Of a DNA stretch of 5,263 nucleotides, positions 1 to 5,263 are shown piece by piece (the first letter of the stretch is position 1; each line of letters starts with the position of its first letter). The stretch is from CAYTID01 sp964437735 (GTDB lineage: Bacteria; Bacteroidota; Ignavibacteria; UBA10030; BY39), in NCBI GenBank assembly GCA_964437735.1, contig CAYTID010000120.1, positions 1 to 5,263 of the forward strand, given 5' to 3'. The notes below the pieces were generated by a model. It was not told the origin of the DNA. It made no database searches and saw only the letters and a program-made list of their open reading frames with translations. The position numbers and the translations under genes are program-made.

Positions 1-1
1 T

Positions 2-100
2 GACGAAGTAATCGACAGCAAAAACTCAGTTGTATTTCAGGAAGCTGAAAATCGATTACATGTTCAAAAAGCAATTATGCACGAATTGTTGAGGGATTAA
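2..100 (+). CDS. argF: Ornithine carbamoyltransferase, C-terminal end only (5' part outside window)
   Basis: This frame is open from the window edge and encodes the last 32 residues of a protein. It reads DEVIDSKNSVVFQEAENRLH and continues VQKAIMHELLRD before TAA. That matches the C-terminal helix region of ornithine carbamoyltransferases, where the pattern DEVID...S.VF..AENR.H.QKA follows shortly after the HCLP catalytic motif; HCLP itself would lie just outside the window. The enzyme transfers the carbamoyl group between carbamoyl phosphate and ornithine to make citrulline, or runs in reverse in arginine catabolism. The stop codon overlaps the carbamate kinase start by one base (TAATG), implying translational coupling. 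The overlap with a carbamate kinase would also suit a catabolic ArcB; the visible fragment cannot separate the anabolic from the catabolic form. Confidence 0.85.
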   Translation, partial: DEVIDSKNSVVFQEAENRLHVQKAIMHELLRD

Positions 101-1038
101 TGAAAAAAGTTGCTGTAATTGCCATTGGCGGGAATTCGATTATCCGGGCAGGACAACGTGGTACAATCGAAGAACAATTTGATAATGTTTTAAAAACTTC
201 AGAACAAATCGTAACTCTTTATAAGTCGGAATTTGATGTGATAATCACACATGGTAATGGTCCTCAGGTTGGAGCCATGCTTTTGAGATCGGAACTTGCG
301 AGCAGTCAGGTTTATACCGAACCGTTGGATGTATGCGTGGCTGATACTCAGGGGTCTATGGGGTATATGATTCAGCACGGGATTCAAAATGTTTTAGCTT
401 CGCATAACATAAAGACCGGTGTTGCCACAATTATCACGCAGGTAGTTGTCGATAAAAACGATCCCGGTTTTCAAAATCCGAATAAGCCAATCGGACCTTT
501 TTATTCTGAGGAAGAAGCAAAAAATAAAATTGAAACACTCGGATGGAAGATGGTTGAAGATGCGGCGCGAGGATATAGGCGCGTAGTTCCTTCGCCAAAA
601 CCAATCCAAATAGTTGAAGAAGAATTCATTAAGTCGAGTATCGAAAAAGATTTTATCGTGATTGCAGTTGGCGGCGGCGGGATTCCTGTAATAAGAGAAA
701 ATTCAAATCTCAAAGGAGTTGAAGCTGTAATAGATAAAGACAGGGCGAGTGGTTTATTGGCGAGTCGCTTAAATGCAAATGTCTTTATTATTTCAACTGA
801 CGCTGAGTTTGTATGTTTAAACTACAAGAAACCAAATCAGGTAAATCTCACAAAAATTAGTTTGGCTGAAGTTAAAAAATATTATGACGAAGGGCATTTC
901 CCGGCAGGGAATATGGGACCCAAAATTGAAGCTGCAATCAGTTTTCTTGAAAATGGTGGCCATGAGGTAATTATTACAACACCAGAAAAAATTGTTGACG
1001 CTGTTAATGGATTGACCGGGACACATATAACTAATTAA
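100..1038 (+). CDS. arcC: Carbamate kinase
   Basis: The product is 312 residues, the normal length for carbamate kinase, which interconverts ATP plus carbamate with ADP plus carbamoyl phosphate in the cytoplasm. It belongs to the amino acid kinase fold. Visible family segments in order are the N-terminal glycine loop AIGGNS (8-13), THGNGPQVG (50-58), TQVVVDKNDPGFQNPNKPIG (113-132), RGYRRVVPSP (157-166), the GGGGIP loop (191-196), GVEAVIDKD (206-214), NMGPKIEAA (271-279) and the C-terminal TGTHI. Lys129, Lys213 and Lys275 sit at conserved lysine positions involved in phosphoryl transfer and nucleotide binding in this family. The start at 100 is supported by a GAGGG sequence at 91-95 and by the one-base overlap with the upstream ornithine carbamoyltransferase stop. 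A pyrB-family gene follows after 16 bases. Carbamate kinases usually serve arginine or agmatine fermentation, but the same fold supplies carbamoyl phosphate biosynthetically in Pyrococcus. Identity is very secure; the physiological direction is not. Confidence 0.96.
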   Translation: MKKVAVIAIGGNSIIRAGQRGTIEEQFDNVLKTSEQIVTLYKSEFDVIITHGNGPQVGAMLLRSELASSQVYTEPLDVCVADTQGSMGYMIQHGIQNVLASHNIKTGVATIITQVVVDKNDPGFQNPNKPIGPFYSEEEAKNKIETLGWKMVEDAARGYRRVVPSPKPIQIVEEEFIKSSIEKDFIVIAVGGGGIPVIRENSNLKGVEAVIDKDRASGLLASRLNANVFIISTDAEFVCLNYKKPNQVNLTKISLAEVKKYYDEGHFPAGNMGPKIEAAISFLENGGHEVIITTPEKIVDAVNGLTGTHITN

Positions 1039-1054
1039 GAAAATAAGGTAAACT

Positions 1055-1981
1055 ATGAATCCTAAACATATTATTGAATCCCAGCAATTTAATCTACCTT
1101 GGATAATGGAATTATTTGCTTCTGCCCAGCAGATGGAAAAAGTTGCTGCTCGCGGCGGTACTCAGGATTATCAGAATAAAATAATGGCTTCGCTTTTTTA
1201 TGAGCCGTCGACTCGGACAAGATTTTCATTCGAAACAGCCATGCTGCGTTTAGGCGGTAAAATTCTATCAACTGAAAATGCGAAGGAATTTTCATCAGCA
1301 ATAAGCGGTGAGAGTCTTGAGGATTCAATAAAAGTTTTATCGAATCTTGTCGACGTTATTGTCTTGCGTCATAATGAAATTGGCGGTGCAAATCGGGCAG
1401 CTGAAGTGGCTGATGTTCCCGTGATTAATGCGGGCGACGGTAAAGGGGGGCAGCATCCTACCCAGGCACTGACTGATCTATATACTATCCATAAAGAGAT
1501 TAAAAGTATTGATGGACTGAATATCGCATTAGTGGGGGATCTTGCCCACGGAAGGACTGTCCGTTCCTTGGCGTACTTGTTAAGTAAATTCGAGAGAACC
1601 AAAATTTATTTTGTCGCTCCCGAAAAATTACAAATACATCAGGATATTCTGGATCATCTTGAAGAAAATGAAGTTTGGTATGGTAAAGCAAACGATCTCC
1701 GTAAAATTATTAATACTGTTGACGTAGTTTACCAAACGCGAATAGAGAAATCTCAATTGGAAGTTGATGAAAAAGAATATGAAAAAATTATGGAATCGTT
1801 TTACATTGATACATCAATGATGAATGGTTTAAAAGCTGATGCCATAGTTATGCATCCACTCCCCCGCTTGAAAGAGATATCCAAAGATGTTGATATCGAT
1901 AAACGCGCAGCTTACTTCAGGCAATCTCAAAATGGTATTTTTATTCGAATGGCACTATTGGCAAACGTACTTGGAAGTTAA
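1055..1981 (+). CDS. pyrB: Aspartate carbamoyltransferase family protein with altered aspartate-site residues
   Basis: This 308-residue protein has the aspartate/ornithine carbamoyltransferase fold and matches the length of aspartate carbamoyltransferase catalytic chains (pyrimidine synthesis, carbamoyl phosphate plus aspartate to carbamoylaspartate). The phosphate-binding STRTR motif is at 52-56, Arg105 in LRH, HPTQ at 134-137, GDLAHGRTVRS at 161-171, TR at 228-229 and HPLPR at 267-271. The segment STENAKEFSS (72-81) resembles plant and plant-like enzymes. Up to about residue 235 numbering agrees with the E. coli chain without gaps, which makes three differences clear: Lys84 is Ser, Gln231 is Glu and Arg234 is Gln. 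Lys84 is catalytic and Gln231 helps bind aspartate in the E. coli enzyme, so the acceptor substrate may differ. No pyrI regulatory chain follows in the window. The start has an AAGG site at 1045-1048, six bases upstream. Family membership is certain; annotation as functional aspartate carbamoyltransferase is less so. Confidence 0.88.
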   Translation: MNPKHIIESQQFNLPWIMELFASAQQMEKVAARGGTQDYQNKIMASLFYEPSTRTRFSFETAMLRLGGKILSTENAKEFSSAISGESLEDSIKVLSNLVDVIVLRHNEIGGANRAAEVADVPVINAGDGKGGQHPTQALTDLYTIHKEIKSIDGLNIALVGDLAHGRTVRSLAYLLSKFERTKIYFVAPEKLQIHQDILDHLEENEVWYGKANDLRKIINTVDVVYQTRIEKSQLEVDEKEYEKIMESFYIDTSMMNGLKADAIVMHPLPRLKEISKDVDIDKRAAYFRQSQNGIFIRMALLANVLGS

Positions 1982-2010
1982 ATATTTATCATCAATAAAG
2001 AGGTAAACAT

Positions 2011-2853
2011 ATGCGTTCTCATAAAAAAGAAGTTGAAAAGTGGGCTCTCATTCTGGGGGCATCGAGCGGGATAGGTGGCGCGACATCAGTAACTCTCGCT
2101 AAACACGGTTACAATATTTTCGGTGTACATCTGGACCGACAGGTAACTATGCCTGTTGTTAAAAATACTATCAGAGAAATCGAAAAAGCAGGAAAGGAAT
2201 CTGTATTTTTTAACATAAACGCAGCGGATGCAATAAAACGACAAGAAACACTCGACGACATTACGGAACATCTCACAAATTCCGGCGGTGGAAGCGTCAA
2301 AGTTCTCGTCCATTCGTTAGCATTCGGGACTTTAAAACCATTCCTCTCAAAAAATCCTACAGAAGCAATTTCTCAAGCTCAAATGGAAATGACACTCGAT
2401 GTAATGGCTAATAGTTTAGTGTATTGGACGCAAGGTTTGATTTCGAGAGGATTGTTAACACAAGGTGGAAGAATATTTGCACTGACAAGTGCGGGGTCTC
2501 AAACTGTGATACCAAGTTACGGAGCCGTATCAGCGGCAAAATCTGCTTTGGAATCTCATATACGTCAGCTTGCATTCGAGCTTGGACCTTTACAAATTAC
2601 AGCAAATGCGATAAGGGCTGGTGTTACCGACACACCTGCGTTACACAAAATACCCGGAGCTAAAAATATGCTCGATCTTTCAAGATTGAAAAATCCCCGT
2701 GGAAGAACAACACAACCGTTGGATGTTTCAAACGCTATTGCTGCATTATGCAGCGATGATTGCGATTGGATATCAGGGAATGTTATCGGGGTTGATGGCG
2801 GGGAAAATATAGTAAGTTTTGTCAGTGAGAAAAATTTACATTTAATAAAATAA
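2011..2853 (+). CDS. Short-chain dehydrogenase, enoyl-ACP reductase type (FabL/FabI-like)
   Basis: The 280-residue product is a Rossmann-fold short-chain dehydrogenase/reductase. The dinucleotide-binding loop GASSGIG is at 16-22. The segment VHSLAFG (100-106) replaces the classical NNAG motif and resembles VHSIAFA of FabI. The catalytic pair is Tyr170 and Lys177 (YGAVSAAK), spaced Y-x6-K as in enoyl-ACP reductases FabI and FabL, not Y-x3-K as in classical family members. The second tyrosine of E. coli FabI (SYLG) is absent: the matching segment reads TSAGS, closer to the SSLGS of Bacillus FabL. The C-terminal half carries ISGNVIGVDGG (254-264), typical of the family. The likely reaction is NAD(P)H-dependent reduction of trans-2-enoyl-ACP in fatty acid elongation; an enoyl-CoA or other carbonyl substrate is possible. 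A strong AAAGAGG site at 1997-2003 fixes the ATG. It lies 29 bases after the pyrB-like gene and 21 bases before the acyl-CoA dehydrogenase start. Family confidence is high, substrate confidence moderate. Confidence 0.8.
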   Translation: MRSHKKEVEKWALILGASSGIGGATSVTLAKHGYNIFGVHLDRQVTMPVVKNTIREIEKAGKESVFFNINAADAIKRQETLDDITEHLTNSGGGSVKVLVHSLAFGTLKPFLSKNPTEAISQAQMEMTLDVMANSLVYWTQGLISRGLLTQGGRIFALTSAGSQTVIPSYGAVSAAKSALESHIRQLAFELGPLQITANAIRAGVTDTPALHKIPGAKNMLDLSRLKNPRGRTTQPLDVSNAIAALCSDDCDWISGNVIGVDGGENIVSFVSEKNLHLIK

Positions 2854-2857
2854 AAAT

Positions 2858-2862
2858 AGGAG
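2858..2862 (+). promoter_or_regulatory. Shine-Dalgarno site for the acyl-CoA dehydrogenase gene
   Basis: AGGAG lies 12 bases before the ATG at 2875, a longer gap than for its neighbours. A TTG in the same frame begins at 2863, directly touching AGGAG, so this site could not serve it. The site therefore favours the ATG at 2875 and a protein beginning MFELKFTEEQQ, which is how acyl-CoA dehydrogenases normally begin. Confidence 0.65.
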
Positions 2863-2874
2863 TTGTTATCACCA

Positions 2875-4026
2875 ATGTTTGAGTTAAAATTCACAGAAGA
2901 ACAGCAAATGCTTCGTCAGATGGTGCGTGAGTTCACTAATGAAGAAATAAAACCGATCGCCGCAAAAATTGATGAAGAAGAAAAAATTCCCGCAGAACTC
3001 ATAAAAAAAATGGCAGATTTAGGATTACTGGGAGCTTCATTCCCGATTGAGTATGGCGGTGGCGGATTCGGTGAAGTAGGTTATTGTCTTGTTCAGGAAG
3101 AAATTTCGCGCGGTTGCTTGTCAACGGCAACTTTCAATGGCGCTCATCAGTCAATCGGTACCAACGCAATCTTTATCGGAGGTAGCGAGGAGATCAGACA
3201 AAAGTATGTAGTTCCCTGCGCAGAAGGGAAGATGATTGCTGCATTTGCCTTAACCGAATCTAAGGCAGGTTCGGATTCTTTCAATGTGAGAACAACAGCA
3301 AGGCTGGATGGCGATGAATGGATCATAAATGGCGAAAAACTTTGGATCACAAATGGTGGAATGGCAGATGTACTTTCACTCTTCGCTCGAACCGACAGAG
3401 GAGTAAGCGCATTTGTGGTTGAAACAAAAACTCCGGGTTTCCATGCTCATCCCCATGAAAAGAAAATGGGTATAAGGGGAAGTATGACTAACGCCTTAAC
3501 TTTTGATAATGTTAGAATTCCGAAAGAAAATTTGATCGGAACGGATGGAAGAGGATTTTTGATCGCAATGAAAACACTTGATGCCGGCAGATTAGGTTTA
3601 GGAGCTGCCTGTTTAGGCGCTGCGAAAGAATTACTTGAACTATCGACAAGATACAGTAAAGAGAGAATACAGTTTGACCAACCTATTGGAAACTTCCAGG
3701 CAATTCAATTCATGCTTGCTGAAATGGCGACACTTATTTATTCAATGGAATCGATGGTTTACAGGAGTGCGACCGATTATGATTTGAAAAAGCCTATCAG
3801 CAAACAATCTGCTATGGTTAAGTTGTTCTGTTCTGAAGCACTCGATAAAATTGTTGATTATGCTGTTCAGATCCACGGAGGAATGGGATTTTCACGAGAA
3901 TTATCAATTGAGAGGTTTTACCGTGATTCGAGGATTAACAGAATTTTCGAAGGTACAACTGAAATCCAGAAAGGTATTATAGCCAGAGATATTTTAAAGA
4001 AGAATGGAGTTTGGGATATCAAATAA
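2875..4026 (+). CDS. Acyl-CoA dehydrogenase
   Basis: With the ATG at 2875 the protein is 383 residues, typical for a short/medium-chain-type acyl-CoA dehydrogenase, an FAD enzyme that oxidises acyl-CoA to trans-2-enoyl-CoA and passes electrons to electron transfer flavoprotein. The N-terminal helical domain starts LTEEQQ-like (FTEEQQMLRQ) and contains PIEYGGGG (57-64). The first family signature ALTESKAGSD is at 125-134, followed by the beta-domain segment INGEKLWITNGG (151-162). The C-terminal helical domain holds RIQFDQPIGNFQAIQF (264-279), the second signature from QIHGGMGFS (332-340) through RFYRDSRI, and FEGTTEIQ (358-365). Glu359 in FEGT matches the catalytic base of medium-chain acyl-CoA dehydrogenase. 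All key motifs are intact, so it should be active. Chain-length or branched-chain preference cannot be read with confidence. No etfAB or thiolase genes are in the window, so its electron acceptor partner must be encoded elsewhere. It follows the enoyl reductase-like gene in the probable operon. Confidence 0.93.
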   Translation: MFELKFTEEQQMLRQMVREFTNEEIKPIAAKIDEEEKIPAELIKKMADLGLLGASFPIEYGGGGFGEVGYCLVQEEISRGCLSTATFNGAHQSIGTNAIFIGGSEEIRQKYVVPCAEGKMIAAFALTESKAGSDSFNVRTTARLDGDEWIINGEKLWITNGGMADVLSLFARTDRGVSAFVVETKTPGFHAHPHEKKMGIRGSMTNALTFDNVRIPKENLIGTDGRGFLIAMKTLDAGRLGLGAACLGAAKELLELSTRYSKERIQFDQPIGNFQAIQFMLAEMATLIYSMESMVYRSATDYDLKKPISKQSAMVKLFCSEALDKIVDYAVQIHGGMGFSRELSIERFYRDSRINRIFEGTTEIQKGIIARDILKKNGVWDIK

Positions 4027-4050
4027 ATATTATCAAAAATAAATAATCTT

Positions 4051-4055
4051 GGAGG
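4051..4055 (+). promoter_or_regulatory. Strong Shine-Dalgarno site for the methyltransferase gene
   Basis: GGAGG lies six bases before the ATG at 4062, within TTGGAGGT at 4049-4056. It is the strongest ribosome binding site in the window and fixes the start of the predicted methyltransferase. The 35-base gap before this gene (4027-4061) is the widest between protein genes here. It is AT-rich and shows no hairpin, so co-transcription with the acyl-CoA dehydrogenase gene is plausible. Confidence 0.75.
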
Positions 4056-4061
4056 TTTGCC

Positions 4062-5165
4062 ATGGCAGCTGTAAAGAGAAAAGAAGATTCTTTTTCGAAA
4101 GACAAGTTTTCGCATTTAGAGAATTTAATTGAGAAGTTAAATTCTTTTTCAGCCGATAACTATTGGGATTTAGGAAAATTTTTAGTCGAAAAATTTATTC
4201 CGGCGGCTTTAAAAGAAGGAATATTCGGTGAACAGGCTTTAAAAAGTCTTGCCGAAATCCCCGGAGGTAAATTCCCATATTCAATGTTAAAACAATGTCA
4301 GCAATTTTATACTTACTATCCGGATGTTGAGAAGAAGCCGCTTCCTGAAATATTTTATTTCGACCTCGCAACACGCATTAACGATAGTTCAAAGAGGCGG
4401 GAATATGAAAAAATGGCTATCGATAAAAAATGGACAATATCCGATTTAAGAAAAAAAATTAGCGATGATGAGTTAGCACGGCGCCAGGACGAAAAGACGA
4501 AATATGGCTTCGACCTGAAGGAAAAGAATTTCTGGACTTTCGATGCAGCAGATCCGAGATTTGGTAAACCGAATTACAAAGGGAGAATTCCCGGTCAAGT
4601 GATTGCTAATTTATTATTTTATTATACGAATCAACAATCATATATTGTAGATCCTATGGCGGGAAGCGGGACTCTCGGTGATGTAATTGAAGCTCTCCCT
4701 TATTTTCAAGATAGAAGATTTAAACTCTACGATCTCAATCCGGTAGACGAAAGAATTTTAAGAAATAATATCTTACAAACAGGAATACCAGAACAAACAA
4801 ATAGTACGGATTATGTATTTTTAGATCCTCCGGCTGAATTTTTTCCGCAAACGAATGATATCTCTTTTTCCATCCAGACAGCAAAAGCTGAAAGTATGCT
4901 GAAACTCAAGGGGATAATCAGAGAATCTGCAAGGATACTAAAACCGGGCGGACGTGTATCCATACTTATTGAACCAACCATCGCAGGTTTGGATGTAATT
5001 GATTTTCCCGGTGAAATTTCTGTTCTTTTTAAAGAATTTGGTTTTAAAATAATCGGAAAAATATATCTTTCAAAACGCGCTGATGCAGCGAAGAGTGCCA
5101 GAATCGGTTCGGAGAAATCATTTGTTTCCGATATTCGCGAAATATTGACTTTCGAGAAAATTTAA
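4062..5165 (+). CDS. Predicted DNA methyltransferase with DUF1016-like N-terminal region
   Basis: This 367-residue protein has two parts. Residues about 18-145 are helical and charged and resemble the DUF1016 N-terminal domain of YhcG-type proteins: a YWDLGKFL element (34-41), FPYSMLKQCQQFYTYYPD (71-88), and a stretch ending in REYEKMAIDKKWTISDLRKKI (113-133, key residues Trp124 and Leu129). Residues about 158-367 form an S-adenosylmethionine-dependent DNA methyltransferase domain. A motif X-like GRIPGQVIANLLFYYT is at 174-189, motif I DPMAGSGT at 197-204, YDLNPVDER at 223-231, motif IV FLDPPAEFF at 253-261, and ILKPGG at 292-297. The order X, I, IV follows alpha/gamma-type amino-methyltransferases (N6-adenine or N4-cytosine). 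Motif IV normally reads DPP followed by an aromatic residue that stacks on the flipped base; here Ala258 replaces it, so activity or target may be altered. No restriction endonuclease is next to it, so an orphan regulatory or defence methyltransferase is possible. The DUF1016 likeness is from memory of the family pattern and is moderate. Confidence 0.75.
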   Translation: MAAVKRKEDSFSKDKFSHLENLIEKLNSFSADNYWDLGKFLVEKFIPAALKEGIFGEQALKSLAEIPGGKFPYSMLKQCQQFYTYYPDVEKKPLPEIFYFDLATRINDSSKRREYEKMAIDKKWTISDLRKKISDDELARRQDEKTKYGFDLKEKNFWTFDAADPRFGKPNYKGRIPGQVIANLLFYYTNQQSYIVDPMAGSGTLGDVIEALPYFQDRRFKLYDLNPVDERILRNNILQTGIPEQTNSTDYVFLDPPAEFFPQTNDISFSIQTAKAESMLKLKGIIRESARILKPGGRVSILIEPTIAGLDVIDFPGEISVLFKEFGFKIIGKIYLSKRADAAKSARIGSEKSFVSDIREILTFEKI

Positions 5166-5178
5166 AAAATAGTCATTC

Positions 5179-5207
5179 TTGTTTTTCTATAAAAATTTAA
5201 TTAAATT
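5179..5207 (+). promoter_or_regulatory. Possible promoter for the tRNA-Phe gene
   Basis: TTGTTT at 5179-5184 and TAAATT at 5202-5207 are spaced by 17 bases and would start transcription about 7 to 9 bases before the tRNA 5' end. The match to the sigma-70 consensus is three of six and four of six bases, and the region is so AT-rich that chance is a real alternative. Confidence 0.25.
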
Positions 5208-5221
5208 TACTGCATAATTAT

Positions 5222-5263
5222 GGACAGGTAGCTCAGTTGGTAGAGCAACGGCCTGAAAAGCCG
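5222..5263 (+). tRNA. tRNA-Phe (GAA), 5' part, cut by the window end
   Basis: The 5' 42 bases of a tRNA can be folded by position. The acceptor strand is GGACAGG (5222-5228), followed by TA. The D-arm is GCTC, loop AGTTGGTA, GAGC (5231-5246), then A. The anticodon arm is ACGGC, loop CTGAAAA, GCCG (5248-5263). The anticodon at 5255-5257 is GAA, which reads phenylalanine codons. The loop has the invariant T before the anticodon and a purine after it. The last base of the anticodon stem, the T-arm and the acceptor 3' strand lie beyond the window. The gene starts 56 bases after the methyltransferase stop. Confidence 0.93.

Noticed and set aside
1982..2010. A pyrI-type regulatory chain or pyrimidine attenuator near the pyrB-like gene
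   Set aside because: The gaps around the gene are only 16 and 29 bases, with no hairpin or leader peptide, and the next gene is a reductase rather than a regulatory chain.
2424..2663. A plus-strand open frame of 79 codons inside the reductase gene
   Set aside because: It is out of frame within a conserved catalytic region and its translation resembles no family I know.
2863..2874. An upstream in-frame TTG start for the acyl-CoA dehydrogenase
   Set aside because: The TTG touches the AGGAG site with no spacer, and the four extra residues do not belong to the usual family N-terminus. ATG at 2875 fits better.
2565..2894. A minus-strand open frame of 109 codons across the reductase gene end and the next start
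   Set aside because: It lies opposite well-recognised conserved coding sequence, has no recognisable domain, and is explained as a shadow frame.
5166..5221. A rho-independent terminator after the methyltransferase
   Set aside because: There is no GC-rich stem followed by a T run. The only inverted repeat is all A/T and lacks a stable hairpin, so termination is not supported by sequence.
1..5263. CRISPR arrays, insertion sequences or long direct repeats
   Set aside because: Reading through the window showed no spaced repeats, no transposase-like product and no terminal inverted repeats; coding density leaves no room for an array.

Overview
The window is a compact, gene-dense bacterial segment of low GC content. 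Every gene lies on the + strand, and there is no gene-free stretch longer than about 60 bases. Ribosome binding sites are clear purine-rich Shine-Dalgarno sequences. Low GC, an aspartate carbamoyltransferase-like protein resembling the plant form, and the mix of enzymes would fit a bacterium of the Bacteroidota/Chlorobiota/Ignavibacteriota neighbourhood. That placement is a guess from style, not a demonstrated assignment.

Layout, left to right: (1) the last 32 codons of an ornithine carbamoyltransferase gene (argF/arcB type), whose TAA stop shares one base with the next ATG; (2) a complete carbamate kinase gene (arcC); (3) a complete aspartate carbamoyltransferase-like gene (pyrB family); (4) a short-chain dehydrogenase of the enoyl-ACP reductase type (FabL/FabI-like, Y-x6-K catalytic motif); (5) an acyl-CoA dehydrogenase gene; (6) a predicted DNA methyltransferase with a DUF1016-like helical N-terminal half; (7) the 5' part of a tRNA-Phe(GAA) gene, cut by the window edge. 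Gaps between genes 1 to 6 run from -1 to 35 bases and no terminator is visible among them, so they probably form one transcription unit.

The first three genes share one metabolite, carbamoyl phosphate. Carbamate kinase sits between two carbamoyltransferases and could make ATP from carbamoyl phosphate released by citrulline phosphorolysis, or supply carbamoyl phosphate to either transferase. The next two genes act on the 2,3-position of acyl thioesters, one predicted to reduce and one to oxidise. The methyltransferase has no restriction nuclease beside it in the window.

Two points deserve most attention. The PyrB-like protein keeps the carbamoyl-phosphate-binding residues, but positions equal to E. 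coli Lys84, Gln231 and Arg234 are Ser, Glu and Gln, in a gap-free numbering match. This raises the possibility that it carbamoylates something other than aspartate. The methyltransferase joins a DUF1016-like region to a catalytic domain whose motif IV reads DPPA in place of the usual DPP plus aromatic residue.
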